In this document: positions 1 through 6,843 of the stretch, in pieces
Numbering within the stretch: position 1 is the stretch's first letter
Layout of the letters: each line of letters begins with the position of its first letter
Program-made: the position numbers and the translations under genes
Notes under the pieces: generated by a model
What the model was told of the DNA's origin: nothing
Database searches by the model: none
The model's input: only the letters and a program-made list of their open reading frames with translations
From: Cyclobacteriaceae bacterium
Lineage (GTDB): Bacteria > Bacteroidota > Bacteroidia > Cytophagales > Cyclobacteriaceae
Assembly: GCA_029880385.1 (NCBI GenBank)
Contig: JAOUOM010000009.1
Location: forward strand, 1-12,866
DNA length: 12,866 nucleotides
Direction: 5' to 3'

Positions 1-48
1 CAGGACAAAAATCCCGGTTGCGAGTAGGGTAAATGGGCGGTGGATCAT
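1..48 (-). CDS. 5' end of an unidentified gene, possible signal peptide (partial)
   Basis: On the minus strand an ATG at 48-46 opens a frame that continues without a stop to the left edge, giving 16 residues (MIHRPFTLLATGIFVL). A basic start followed by a hydrophobic stretch suggests a secretory or lipoprotein signal peptide or a first membrane segment. It begins 12 bp after the gatC stop in the same direction, so it would be the third gene of a plsC-gatC-X transcript. No clear Shine-Dalgarno is visible, as is common in Bacteroidota. Too little is present to name a family, and the frame being real is an inference from spacing and the hydrophobic start. Confidence 0.5.
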   Translation of the reverse strand, partial: MIHRPFTLLATGIFVL

Positions 49-60
49 GTTGGTTGGTTG

Positions 61-348
61 TCAATCCAGCACTTTGGGTACTTTGAAAAAATCTCCGGAA
101 CGATCAGGGGCATTTTTCAGTGCCTCTGTCCGTGTCAGGGTGTTTTGGGCCGTGTCTTCACGCATGGCATTCACTTCAAATGACATGTTGGTAATGGGCT
201 TTACCTGTCCGGTGTCCAACTCGTCAAGTTTTTCGACCCAGGAAATGATTTGTTCCATGTCTTTGATCAGTCCTTTTTCTTCTGACGGATCAATTTCAAT
301 TCGCGCCAGGTGCGCCAGCTTTTGTAAAGTTTCCCGATTGATTTTCAT
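61..348 (-). CDS. gatC: Asp-tRNA(Asn)/Glu-tRNA(Gln) amidotransferase subunit C (GatC)
   Basis: This is the small subunit of the GatCAB amidotransferase, which converts Glu-tRNA(Gln) to Gln-tRNA(Gln) and/or Asp-tRNA(Asn) to Asn-tRNA(Asn) in the cytoplasm. GatC is a scaffold that wraps around the GatA amidase. The 95-residue length is normal for the family. Recognisable features are the N-terminal helix (KLAHLARIEI, about residues 10-19), the second helix (MEQIISWVEKLDELDT, about 31-46), the MREDT segment (62-66), and the conserved tail LKNAPDRSGDFFKVPKVLD that packs onto GatA. The ATG at 348 gives the usual GatC beginning. It lies 103 bp downstream of plsC and 12 bp upstream of a partial gene, all on the minus strand. 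gatA and gatB are not in the window; scattered gat genes are common outside Firmicutes. Confidence 0.95.
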   Translation of the reverse strand: MKINRETLQKLAHLARIEIDPSEEKGLIKDMEQIISWVEKLDELDTGQVKPITNMSFEVNAMREDTAQNTLTRTEALKNAPDRSGDFFKVPKVLD

Positions 349-372
349 TTCTGATTGGATATTAATTTATGC

Positions 373-416
373 CTATACCGGTTGGTATAGCTCGAAAGCG
401 GCCTTCCGGGGGAAGG
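373..416. repeat. Two adjacent short inverted repeats in the plsC-gatC spacer
   Basis: The 103-bp spacer holds two perfect small hairpins. CTATACC (373-379) pairs with GGTATAG (384-390) around a GGTT loop, and CCTTCC (402-407) pairs with GGAAGG (411-416) around a GGG loop. Neither is followed by a T-run on the minus strand, so they are not convincing intrinsic terminators. They could shape or stabilise the plsC-gatC mRNA, or be chance structures. Confidence 0.35.
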
Positions 417-451
417 AATACCAGGTTGTCCGATTGGCTGTGTTTTTTCAT

Positions 452-1261
452 TTACAAACTTAGGAAAGAATCCTCAGAATGGCATTCCAGCAGATCCTTC
501 TGAAGGGTATCAAAAACAACTGCCCGCAAGCGAGCGATTTCCTTTTCCGTTTTTTCCTGGGGAAATACCGGTTTATGTACGGTCATACGCAGGTGATGAC
601 GAAAAAAATAGAACCGTCCGTCATCCGGTAGTATCCGATGGTTATCGTGAAAGGAAACGGGCAAAATGGGGACATTTTTTTCTACCGAAAGCCGAAAGGC
701 CCCATCCCTGAACGGAACCATGTAGGGTATCTGGGTTGAAATGATGCCTCCTTCCGGAAAAATCATCATATTGAAGCCTTTATCGAGCATGTCGCGGATT
801 TGTCCCAGGCTCCGTGCCCGATCCCGAAAGCTGGATCGTTTTACCGTCACGTGGATTTTGCGGAACATGTAGCCGAAAAGAGGAACCCTGCTCACGGAAT
901 TTTTGCCCACATATTTAAATGGGACAGGCAAAAGGGGCATGGAAGGGATATCGAGGTATGAAAAATGGTTGGCACAAATGATGTAATGAAATTTGCCGGC
1001 TAGTTTCGATTTATACCGGATTTGTACACGGATACCGATCAGGGCAAAAAAACTCCTGGCCCACCAGTGATTTAGCCTGAGGGCCAACGGATGCCATTCG
1101 GTGCGCTGTGCCAAGACAAGCTGGGGCAGCATGAAAAATAAATTGGTTAACAGAAAAATGAAAAGTGCGTATATGGAATAAAGCCGCGGCAGTATTTTCA
1201 TATAGTATGGATGATGTTTGTGATCAGAATTATGCATCTGTATGGTGAAAATTTCCACCAT
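452..1261 (-). CDS. plsC: 1-acyl-sn-glycerol-3-phosphate acyltransferase (PlsC/LPLAT family)
   Basis: This is a predicted membrane-bound acyltransferase that adds the second acyl chain to lysophosphatidic acid to make phosphatidic acid at the cytoplasmic membrane. Using the 269-residue frame, the catalytic HX4D motif is at 99-104 (NHFSYLD), the acceptor-binding FPEGG at 168-172, a block II region with VKRSSFRDR at 140-148, and the block IV-like VPILPVS at 197-203. A hydrophobic segment at about 28-51 anchors the N terminus. The start is uncertain: ATG at 1261 gives a His-rich, unfamily-like leader, whereas the ATG at 1201 (residue 21, MKILPRLYSIYAL) gives the usual beginning just before the membrane helix and a 249-residue protein, which I think more likely. 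It lies upstream of gatC on the same strand and diverges from the ABC transporter genes. A related lysophospholipid or aminolipid acyltransferase role is possible, since the motifs do not fix the substrate. Confidence 0.9.
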   Translation of the reverse strand: MVEIFTIQMHNSDHKHHPYYMKILPRLYSIYALFIFLLTNLFFMLPQLVLAQRTEWHPLALRLNHWWARSFFALIGIRVQIRYKSKLAGKFHYIICANHFSYLDIPSMPLLPVPFKYVGKNSVSRVPLFGYMFRKIHVTVKRSSFRDRARSLGQIRDMLDKGFNMMIFPEGGIISTQIPYMVPFRDGAFRLSVEKNVPILPVSFHDNHRILPDDGRFYFFRHHLRMTVHKPVFPQEKTEKEIARLRAVVFDTLQKDLLECHSEDSFLSL

Positions 1262-1270
1262 AACATTTGG

Positions 1271-1278
1271 CGAATGTA
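1271..1278 (-). promoter_or_regulatory. Candidate -7 element for plsC
   Basis: Read on the minus strand, 1278-1271 is TACATTCG, one mismatch from the Bacteroidota -7 consensus TAnnTTTG. It would place transcription start about 1264, giving a leader of about 60 nt to the ATG at 1201 but almost none to the ATG at 1261, which agrees with the downstream start. No clear -33 TTTG is present at the right distance, so this is tentative. Confidence 0.3.
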
Positions 1279-1309
1279 ACCAGTATCGAAGAGACTTGTT
1301 GAATGCATG

Positions 1310-1339
1310 TTGACAATGTAAGGAAACTCAATTTATAAG
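1310..1339 (+). promoter_or_regulatory. Candidate promoter for the ABC exporter genes
   Basis: TTGACA (1310-1315) and TATAAG (1334-1339) are separated by 18 bp, 35 bp upstream of the TTG start at 1374. This resembles a classical sigma-70 layout, not the Bacteroidota TTTG/TAnnTTTG form, so it could be coincidence in AT-rich intergenic DNA. No better TAnnTTTG match was found on the plus strand in this 112-bp divergent region. Confidence 0.3.
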
Positions 1340-1373
1340 AAAACCCTATTTTACAATCAAACGGATCACCATT

Positions 1374-2270
1374 TTGGAATTATTGACAGTATCTAACATC
1401 AGCAAATCGTATAATGCCCACCAGGCACTGGACGATATCAGCCTTTCCATTCCTCACCAATGTATTTTTGGACTACTGGGGCCAAACGGAGCAGGGAAGA
1501 CAACACTCATCCGGATCATAAACCGGATCATTCGGCCCGATGCAGGACGTGTATTTTTAAATGGGGAGGAAATGACTGATGGAATGGTTAGAAAAATCGG
1601 CTACTTGCCTGAAGAAAGAGGTCTTTACAAAAAAATGAAAGTAGCCGAGCAACTGTTATATCTGGCGAGGTTAAAAGGGATGTCTGCCCGGGATGCCAGA
1701 CGCAAGATCAGGTTTTGGCTTGAAAAACTAGAGCTATCGATCTGGTGGAACAAAAACATAGAGGATCTATCGAAAGGAATGGCTCAAAAGGTGCAGTTTA
1801 TTGCTACGGTCATCCATGAGCCAGACCTGATCATACTGGACGAACCTTTTTCCGGATTTGACCCGGTGAATGCGGATCTGATAAAAAATGAAATACTTGA
1901 ATTGAGAAAAAACGGATCCACCGTTATTTTTTCCACTCACCGAATGGAATCTGTTGAAGAACTTTGCGATGATATTGCCATGATCAACCGATCGAGAAAA
2001 GTGCTGGAAGGGTCAAAGAGTGAGATACGAAACCGTCATCGTACCGGCACCTATCAGGTAGATTTCAAAGGCCAACTACAGACGAGTGGAAAAGTTAAAA
2101 TAAGTAGTATGGAGGCACTGGAGGGAGGGTTGACACGTGCCCTTGTCAAAGACCCGTCAGCGCAAAACCCAAATCAGTTATTGCAAAAACTGATTGAACA
2201 GGTGGAGGTACATGGGTTTGCCGAGAAAATCCCAAGCATCAATGAAATCTTTATTTCCAACGTCAAATAA
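1374..2270 (+). CDS. ABC transporter ATP-binding protein, NatA-like with DUF4162-type tail
   Basis: This is the cytoplasmic ATPase of an ABC-2 type exporter; it would drive the permease encoded 6 bp downstream. Visible motifs are Walker A GPNGAGKT (36-43), signature LSKGM (132-136, in place of LSGGQ), Walker B LIILDEP (152-158, catalytic E157) and the H-loop STHR (H189). The Q-loop position reads GYLPEERGLY with no glutamine. The LPEERGLY and LSKGM forms are familiar from the YhaQ/NatA-like group. Residues from about 205 to 298 form a mixed C-terminal domain consistent with DUF4162. The 298-residue length is normal. The start is TTG at 1374; no in-frame ATG exists upstream before the frame becomes implausible, and the codon before it is ATT. 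The substrate is unknown; relatives export sodium, drugs or peptides. Confidence 0.9.
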   Translation: MELLTVSNISKSYNAHQALDDISLSIPHQCIFGLLGPNGAGKTTLIRIINRIIRPDAGRVFLNGEEMTDGMVRKIGYLPEERGLYKKMKVAEQLLYLARLKGMSARDARRKIRFWLEKLELSIWWNKNIEDLSKGMAQKVQFIATVIHEPDLIILDEPFSGFDPVNADLIKNEILELRKNGSTVIFSTHRMESVEELCDDIAMINRSRKVLEGSKSEIRNRHRTGTYQVDFKGQLQTSGKVKISSMEALEGGLTRALVKDPSAQNPNQLLQKLIEQVEVHGFAEKIPSINEIFISNVK

Positions 2271-2276
2271 GAGATC

Positions 2277-3575
2277 ATGAGTCAAATACCCATCATCATA
2301 CAACGCGAATATGTCAGCCGGGTAAAAAAGAAATCATTTTTGATTGCCAGTATTTTTGGCCCCCTGTTTATGGCAGCCGTGATTCTTTTTGTGGTGTTTA
2401 TTACGTCAAAGGGTGTTGATCAAAAAAACATCCTGGTACTCGATCAAAGCGGGTATTTTACCGAGGACTTTGTTTCGACAGAAGAGATGCTTTTTGAAAA
2501 AGCGGAAGGGACGGAGGCATCGGCCAAGGATTTGATGCGTAACAAGGGTTATTACGGCCTCGTCTATATCCCACAATTTGATCTCGATCATCCGGGTGGA
2601 TATACGTTTTATTCATCATCCAACCCCAGTCTGTCCATCATTTCCAAAATTGAACAGGTAATCGACCGGCGTGTTGAGGATCTGCGTTTGCAACAATCCG
2701 GACTGGATCCGGTCATAATCAGTTCTTTTAAGGTGAGCACATCGCTCAAGACCCTCAACCTGAGTGAGACGGGTGAAGAAACCAACAGTAGTTCTGTGGC
2801 AGCTACGATAATTGGTTACCTGGCGGCATTTATGATTTACCTTTTTATCTTTATTTATGGTGCCCAGTGTATGCGGGGCGTGATAGAGGAAAAAAATACG
2901 CGAATAGTCGAAATCATTCTTTCATCGGTCAAGCCCTTTCATTTGATGATTGGCAAGGTGATCGGGATTGCAGGGGTAGGCTTGACCCAGTTTCTGATCT
3001 GGATGATGGTCATGTTTGGTGTTACGACGGGGGTTTCTGCTTTTTTTGGCATGAACCAGCTGTCCCCTGCATCTACAGCCATGACGGATCCCACGCAACA
3101 GGGACTATCAAATGAAATGGTGGCATCCGCTTTGACATCACTGGGGGCAATCCATATGCCGATGGTTGTCTTTTCGTTTTTATTTTATTTCGTAGGGGGG
3201 TATGTATTGTACGGAGCATTATTTGCGGCAGTGGGATCTGCATCTGATACTGATCAGGATGCCCAGCAATTTATGCTTCCGGTCACAATTCCACTCATTG
3301 CTTCCATCATTTCCATTAGTGCCGTGCTGACTGATCCAAATGGGTCGATTGCCTTTTGGATGTCAATGATCCCTTTTACGTCGCCGGTGATTATGATGGT
3401 ACGCGTGCCTTTTGGTGTAGCTTCATGGGAATTGGTCGCGTCTATGTTTTTTCTGATTGGCGGATTTCTTTTTACGTTGTGGGTTGCTGGCCGTATTTAC
3501 CGGGTGGGAATATTGACCCACGGAACGAAAGTAAACTGGAAGACCCTGGCTCGGTGGTTTATGACTTCTGCATGA
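2277..3575 (+). CDS. ABC-2 type exporter permease, NatB-like
   Basis: This is the membrane subunit partnering the ATPase just upstream (6-bp gap, same strand, so one operon). The 432 residues show the ABC2_membrane_3/NatB plan: a cytoplasmic N terminus, a first transmembrane helix at about 20-42, a large extracytoplasmic domain (about 45-175), then a cluster of about six hydrophobic segments (roughly 178-196, 225-250, 298-320, 335-352, 360-376, 385-405). The motif VIEEKNTRIVEIILSSVKP, just after the second helix (about residues 202-220), is a conserved cytoplasmic loop of this family. A bacterial NatB-type permease of about 400-440 residues is normal. The substrate cannot be read from the sequence. 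It ends 22 bp before a strong hairpin. Confidence 0.9.
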   Translation: MSQIPIIIQREYVSRVKKKSFLIASIFGPLFMAAVILFVVFITSKGVDQKNILVLDQSGYFTEDFVSTEEMLFEKAEGTEASAKDLMRNKGYYGLVYIPQFDLDHPGGYTFYSSSNPSLSIISKIEQVIDRRVEDLRLQQSGLDPVIISSFKVSTSLKTLNLSETGEETNSSSVAATIIGYLAAFMIYLFIFIYGAQCMRGVIEEKNTRIVEIILSSVKPFHLMIGKVIGIAGVGLTQFLIWMMVMFGVTTGVSAFFGMNQLSPASTAMTDPTQQGLSNEMVASALTSLGAIHMPMVVFSFLFYFVGGYVLYGALFAAVGSASDTDQDAQQFMLPVTIPLIASIISISAVLTDPNGSIAFWMSMIPFTSPVIMMVRVPFGVASWELVASMFFLIGGFLFTLWVAGRIYRVGILTHGTKVNWKTLARWFMTSA

Positions 3576-3596
3576 TCACAGCCTAGCGTGTAGGGA

Positions 3597-3639
3597 GTAA
3601 ACTGGGGCGGGCCGATGAAATCGGCCCGCCCCAGTTTAC
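3597..3639 (+). terminator. Perfect 20-bp GC-rich hairpin after the ABC permease gene
   Basis: Positions 3597-3616 and 3620-3639 are perfect reverse complements around a 3-nt GAA loop (or 19 bp with a TGAAA loop). The core GGGGCGGGCC makes the structure very stable. It lies 22 bp after the permease stop and 65 bp before the kinase ATG. A T-run does not follow immediately; the nearest are TTTT at about 3646 and seven Ts from about 3658. It probably terminates, or protects the 3' end of, the exporter transcript, but with so symmetric an arm it could also be a dispersed repeat. Confidence 0.6.
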
Positions 3640-3674
3640 ATGCGCTTTTCCCTTCACTTTTTTTGCTATTTCCC

Positions 3675-3682
3675 TATCTTGG
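3675..3682 (+). promoter_or_regulatory. Weak candidate -7 element before the orphan kinase
   Basis: TATCTTGG is two steps from perfect but similar to TAnnTTTG, 21 bp upstream of the ATG at 3704. A TTTG lies at 3662-3665, only 9 bp upstream, which is too close for the usual -33 spacing of about 19-20 bp. The preceding hairpin implies that the kinase needs its own promoter, which is the main reason for noting this site. Confidence 0.25.
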
Positions 3683-3703
3683 GGGCTACTAAATCCGAAT
3701 TTC

Positions 3704-4954
3704 ATGGCAGTTACGCCTACCATCGACCTGTATTCCAACCAGTCGTTCCTTAAATGGCTGGTACTGGTTGTTTCGCTCATTATAGGAGGGGGATCCATTA
3801 TCTATACCAACGAACTGGTCGACGATATCCGTGAACGTGAATACCGGCAGGTCACCCTCTACGCCAGAGCCCTTGAATACCTGGCAAATGAGACCAACGA
3901 AACGGGAAGTTTGCTATTTGTGCTCGACGAAATTGTGGAGACAAATACCACGATCCCCGTCATTCTGACAGATGCCAATGGGACACCGGAATTTTACCGC
4001 AATTTGAAGCGGGCAGATAAATTGAAAAAATCGGACCGGGAACAATTCCTGCGAAAGAAAGCAATGGAAATGAGGGATGAACGTGACCCCATCGAAGTGA
4101 ATTTGCTGGACGAAAACGGCCAGCTTTATGGTAAAAAATATATCTATTACGAAAATTCGATCCTGCTCACGCAACTTCAGTACTACCCCTATGTCCAGCT
4201 ATTGATCATTGCCCTTTTTGTATTGGTGACATTTGCGGTTTTTAACTATTCGCGTACATCAGAACAAAATCGTGTGTGGGTGGGGCTGGCAAAGGAAACG
4301 GCACACCAGCTGGGGACACCCTTGTCATCGATGATGGCATGGGTCGATTATCTGAAAACAACCTACAGGGACGATAAAAATATTGCCGATATGGATAAGG
4401 ACCTGAGCAGGCTGGAAGTCGTCACGGCACGGTTCAGTAGTATAGGCAGCATGCCCCGCCTGGTGAGTCAGGATTTGCTTGCCATGGTGCAGGAAACGGT
4501 AGATTATCTGCAAATCAGGTTGTCAAAAAAAATCCAGATTCAGGTAGTAGCAGATTCCGTTCATCCACAGACGCACCTTAACCCGGAATTATTTTCCTGG
4601 GTACTTGAAAATTTGTGCAAGAATGCAGTAGATGCCATGGAAGGTCAGGGAAAGATTTTGATTGATATCCATGCACATGGACATCACCATTGGGCCGTTG
4701 ATGTACGGGATACGGGCAAAGGGATTGCCAAAAATAAAATGAAGCAAGTGTTTAAGCCTGGCTTTACTACTAAAAAGAGGGGGTGGGGACTTGGGTTAAC
4801 ACTTGTAAAAAGGATAGTTGAAAATTACCATGGAGGTAAAATTTATGTGAAACACTCGGAACTAGGAAAGGGAACCACATTTCGGATCTTATTGCGTGCC
4901 TACAAGGGTGAGGCCACAGATGAAAAACAAACGCCAGCACATTTGGGTATATAA
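3704..4954 (+). CDS. Membrane sensor histidine kinase without adjacent regulator
   Basis: This is a 416-residue transmembrane histidine kinase. Helix one (about 17-34) and helix two (about 162-181) bracket a roughly 125-residue extracytoplasmic region that would be the sensor; I do not recognise its fold. The catalytic core follows almost directly with no evident HAMP or PAS domain: H-box KETAHQLGTPLSS with the phospho-accepting H201, N-box LENLCKNAVDAM (N303 and N307), G1 DTGKG (336-340), F-box FKPGFTTK (350-357) and G2 GWGLGL (360-365). All ATP-binding residues appear intact. The ATG at 3704 gives a short cytoplasmic lead before helix one. No response regulator is adjacent: a hairpin separates it from the exporter upstream, and atpD follows after 91 bp. 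Its partner and signal are unknown. Confidence 0.9.
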   Translation: MAVTPTIDLYSNQSFLKWLVLVVSLIIGGGSIIYTNELVDDIREREYRQVTLYARALEYLANETNETGSLLFVLDEIVETNTTIPVILTDANGTPEFYRNLKRADKLKKSDREQFLRKKAMEMRDERDPIEVNLLDENGQLYGKKYIYYENSILLTQLQYYPYVQLLIIALFVLVTFAVFNYSRTSEQNRVWVGLAKETAHQLGTPLSSMMAWVDYLKTTYRDDKNIADMDKDLSRLEVVTARFSSIGSMPRLVSQDLLAMVQETVDYLQIRLSKKIQIQVVADSVHPQTHLNPELFSWVLENLCKNAVDAMEGQGKILIDIHAHGHHHWAVDVRDTGKGIAKNKMKQVFKPGFTTKKRGWGLGLTLVKRIVENYHGGKIYVKHSELGKGTTFRILLRAYKGEATDEKQTPAHLGI

Positions 4955-4974
4955 TAACAGATAGTTATCCGTTC

Positions 4975-5007
4975 TTTTCCCATTTTATTAAAATGTACTT
5001 AATTTCG
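4975..5007 (+). promoter_or_regulatory. Candidate atpD-atpC promoter with AT palindrome in the spacer
   Basis: TAATTTCG (5000-5007), followed by CAC, is one mismatch from the Bacteroidota -7 element TAnnTTTG. TTTTC at 4975-4979 lies 20 bp upstream where the -33 TTTG is expected. The start of atpD is 38 bp downstream. The spacer contains CATTTTATTAAAATG (4981-4995), a 6-bp inverted repeat with a 3-nt centre that could be an operator or simply curved AT-rich DNA. Assignment is by pattern only. Confidence 0.45.
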
Positions 5008-5045
5008 CACTCGATTTCACAACGTTCGTAAATAACCTATTTCAA

Positions 5046-6554
5046 ATGGCAAATAAAGGAAAAGTCACCCAAATTATCGGCCCGGTAGTGGACGTTCGGT
5101 TCGATGCAGAAGGTGCCAAAGTCCCTAATATTTTAGATGCACTTACCGTCACCAAAAATGACGGCACAAAAGTAGTCCTTGAGGTTCAACAACACCTGGG
5201 AGAGGACACTGTCCGTACCATCGCAATGGATGCGACCGATGGAATGATGAGGGGTCAGGAAGTAGAAGATATGGGTTCGCCTATCCAGATGCCTATCGGA
5301 GAAGATATCAAAGGACGCCTTTTTAATGTAGTGGGCACGGCCATAGATGGTATACCACAGCCTGCAGCTACAAAGGGATTGCCTATCCACAGGTCAGCAC
5401 CAAAATTTGAAGATTTATCTACTTCCACGGAAGTGCTTTTTACAGGGATCAAAGTGATTGACCTTATCGAACCCTACGCCAAAGGAGGTAAAATTGGCCT
5501 GTTTGGCGGGGCAGGTGTAGGAAAGACTGTATTGATTCAGGAATTGATCAATAACATCGCAAAAGCGTACTCGGGACTGTCTGTATTTGCCGGTGTAGGT
5601 GAGCGTACCCGCGAAGGAAATGACCTTCTTCGTGAGATGATTGAGGCTGGTATCGTTAACTATGGTGAAGGCTTTAAGCACTCAATGGAAGAAGGTGGAT
5701 GGGATTTGAGCAAAGTAACCAGGGAAGACCTTAGGGAGTCAAAAGCAACCTTTGTGTTTGGTCAGATGAACGAACCTCCCGGAGCCCGTGCCCGTGTGGC
5801 CTTGTCCGGTCTTACCATTGCAGAGTATTTCCGTGATGGTGAAGGCACAGGCCAGGGAAAAGATATTCTTTTCTTTGTTGATAATATTTTCCGCTTTACA
5901 CAGGCAGGTTCGGAAGTATCGGCCCTATTGGGAAGGATGCCTTCAGCGGTAGGTTACCAGCCAACATTGGCCACTGAAATGGGACTGATGCAGGAACGGA
6001 TTACCTCTACCAAAAACGGATCCATTACGTCTGTACAGGCGGTATATGTACCTGCGGATGACCTTACAGACCCGGCTCCTGCCACTACGTTCTCCCACCT
6101 GGACGCCACAACGGTTCTTTCACGAAAAATTGCCGAGCTGGGGATTTATCCTGCGGTTGATCCACTTGACTCTACGTCACGGATCCTTACTGCCGACATC
6201 CTCGGGGACGAGCATTATAACTGTGCGCAACGTGTCAAAGAACTTTTGCAACGCTACAAAGAACTTCAGGATATTATTGCCATCCTGGGTATGGATGAAT
6301 TGTCAGATGAAGATAAACTGGTCGTTCACAGGGCACGAAGGGTACAGCGTTTCTTGTCCCAGCCATTCCATGTAGCTGAACAATTCACAGGGTTGTCGGG
6401 CGTGTTGGTCGATATTAAAGATACGATCAAAGGATTTAATGAAATCATGGATGGTAAATGGGATCATTTGCCGGAAGCTGCGTTTAACCTGGTAGGAACT
6501 ATCGAACAGGCTTCCGTAAAAGGTGAAAAATTATTGGCAGAAGCTAACGCCTGA
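5046..6554 (+). CDS. atpD: F-type ATP synthase subunit beta
   Basis: This is the catalytic beta subunit of F1, which makes ATP on the cytoplasmic face of the inner membrane. The P-loop GGAGVGKT is at 154-161 (K160, T161), the catalytic glutamate in GERTREGND at E186, the Walker B region ILFFVDNIFRF ends in D279, and the family signature PAVDPLDSTSR is at 369-379. The DELSDEDK catch-loop region is also present near residue 420. At 502 residues it is about 40 longer than the E. coli protein (460). Most of the excess lies at about 205-232 (EGFKHSMEEGGWDLSK and following), between the catalytic glutamate and the GQMNEPPG motif, with a few extra residues near 265-271. This pattern is typical of Bacteroidota as far as I recall. 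The ATG at 5046 gives the normal N terminus. It is followed 6 bp later by atpC. Confidence 0.98.
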   Translation: MANKGKVTQIIGPVVDVRFDAEGAKVPNILDALTVTKNDGTKVVLEVQQHLGEDTVRTIAMDATDGMMRGQEVEDMGSPIQMPIGEDIKGRLFNVVGTAIDGIPQPAATKGLPIHRSAPKFEDLSTSTEVLFTGIKVIDLIEPYAKGGKIGLFGGAGVGKTVLIQELINNIAKAYSGLSVFAGVGERTREGNDLLREMIEAGIVNYGEGFKHSMEEGGWDLSKVTREDLRESKATFVFGQMNEPPGARARVALSGLTIAEYFRDGEGTGQGKDILFFVDNIFRFTQAGSEVSALLGRMPSAVGYQPTLATEMGLMQERITSTKNGSITSVQAVYVPADDLTDPAPATTFSHLDATTVLSRKIAELGIYPAVDPLDSTSRILTADILGDEHYNCAQRVKELLQRYKELQDIIAILGMDELSDEDKLVVHRARRVQRFLSQPFHVAEQFTGLSGVLVDIKDTIKGFNEIMDGKWDHLPEAAFNLVGTIEQASVKGEKLLAEANA

Positions 6555-6560
6555 TAACCT

Positions 6561-6821
6561 ATGTTTATAGAAGTTGTAACACCCGATGAAAAGATCTATG
6601 AAGGAGAAGTGGAAAGTGCTACTTTTCCCGGAAGTGACGGTTCTTTTCAGGTATTAAACAATCATGCCCCCATGATTTCTACTCTTGGAAAAGGAGATAT
6701 GAAACTGGTACGTCTGGAAGAAAAAAAATTGAAGGAGACGCACATGCTGATTGAAGGGGGTGTGGTAGAAGTGCTAAATAACAAAGTGACCGTACTGGCT
6801 GAAAAAGTATACAGCGAGTAA
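6561..6821 (+). CDS. atpC: F-type ATP synthase subunit epsilon, short form
   Basis: This is the epsilon subunit of the F1 central stalk, which couples gamma rotation to the c-ring. The 86 residues match only the N-terminal beta-sandwich domain: an opening VTPDEKIYEGEVES, then FPGSDGSFQVLNNHAPMIS (about 22-40) and GGVVEVLNNKVTVLAE near the end. The C-terminal helical hairpin that brings the E. coli protein to about 139 residues is absent, so the classical epsilon-mediated inhibition of ATP hydrolysis should not operate by that mechanism. The short form is common in Bacteroidota. The gene is 6 bp after atpD and ends 22 bp before an intrinsic terminator, so atpD-atpC is a two-gene unit without the remaining atp genes. 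Confidence 0.95.
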   Translation: MFIEVVTPDEKIYEGEVESATFPGSDGSFQVLNNHAPMISTLGKGDMKLVRLEEKKLKETHMLIEGGVVEVLNNKVTVLAEKVYSE

Positions 6822-6843
6822 GCTTACCATTTTAAAATAAATC

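Noticed and set aside
47..463. 138-residue plus-strand open frame over gatC and the plsC-gatC spacer
   Set aside because: It is antisense to the well-supported gatC, low in family-like features, and spans an intergenic region; it is a shadow frame.
3583..3798. 71-residue minus-strand frame across the GC-rich hairpin
   Set aside because: Its C-terminal part is simply a translation of the palindromic arms, and the rest is antisense to the kinase N terminus.
6046..6375. 109-residue plus-strand frame inside atpD
   Set aside because: It overlaps the highly conserved atpD reading frame and has no recognisable domain.
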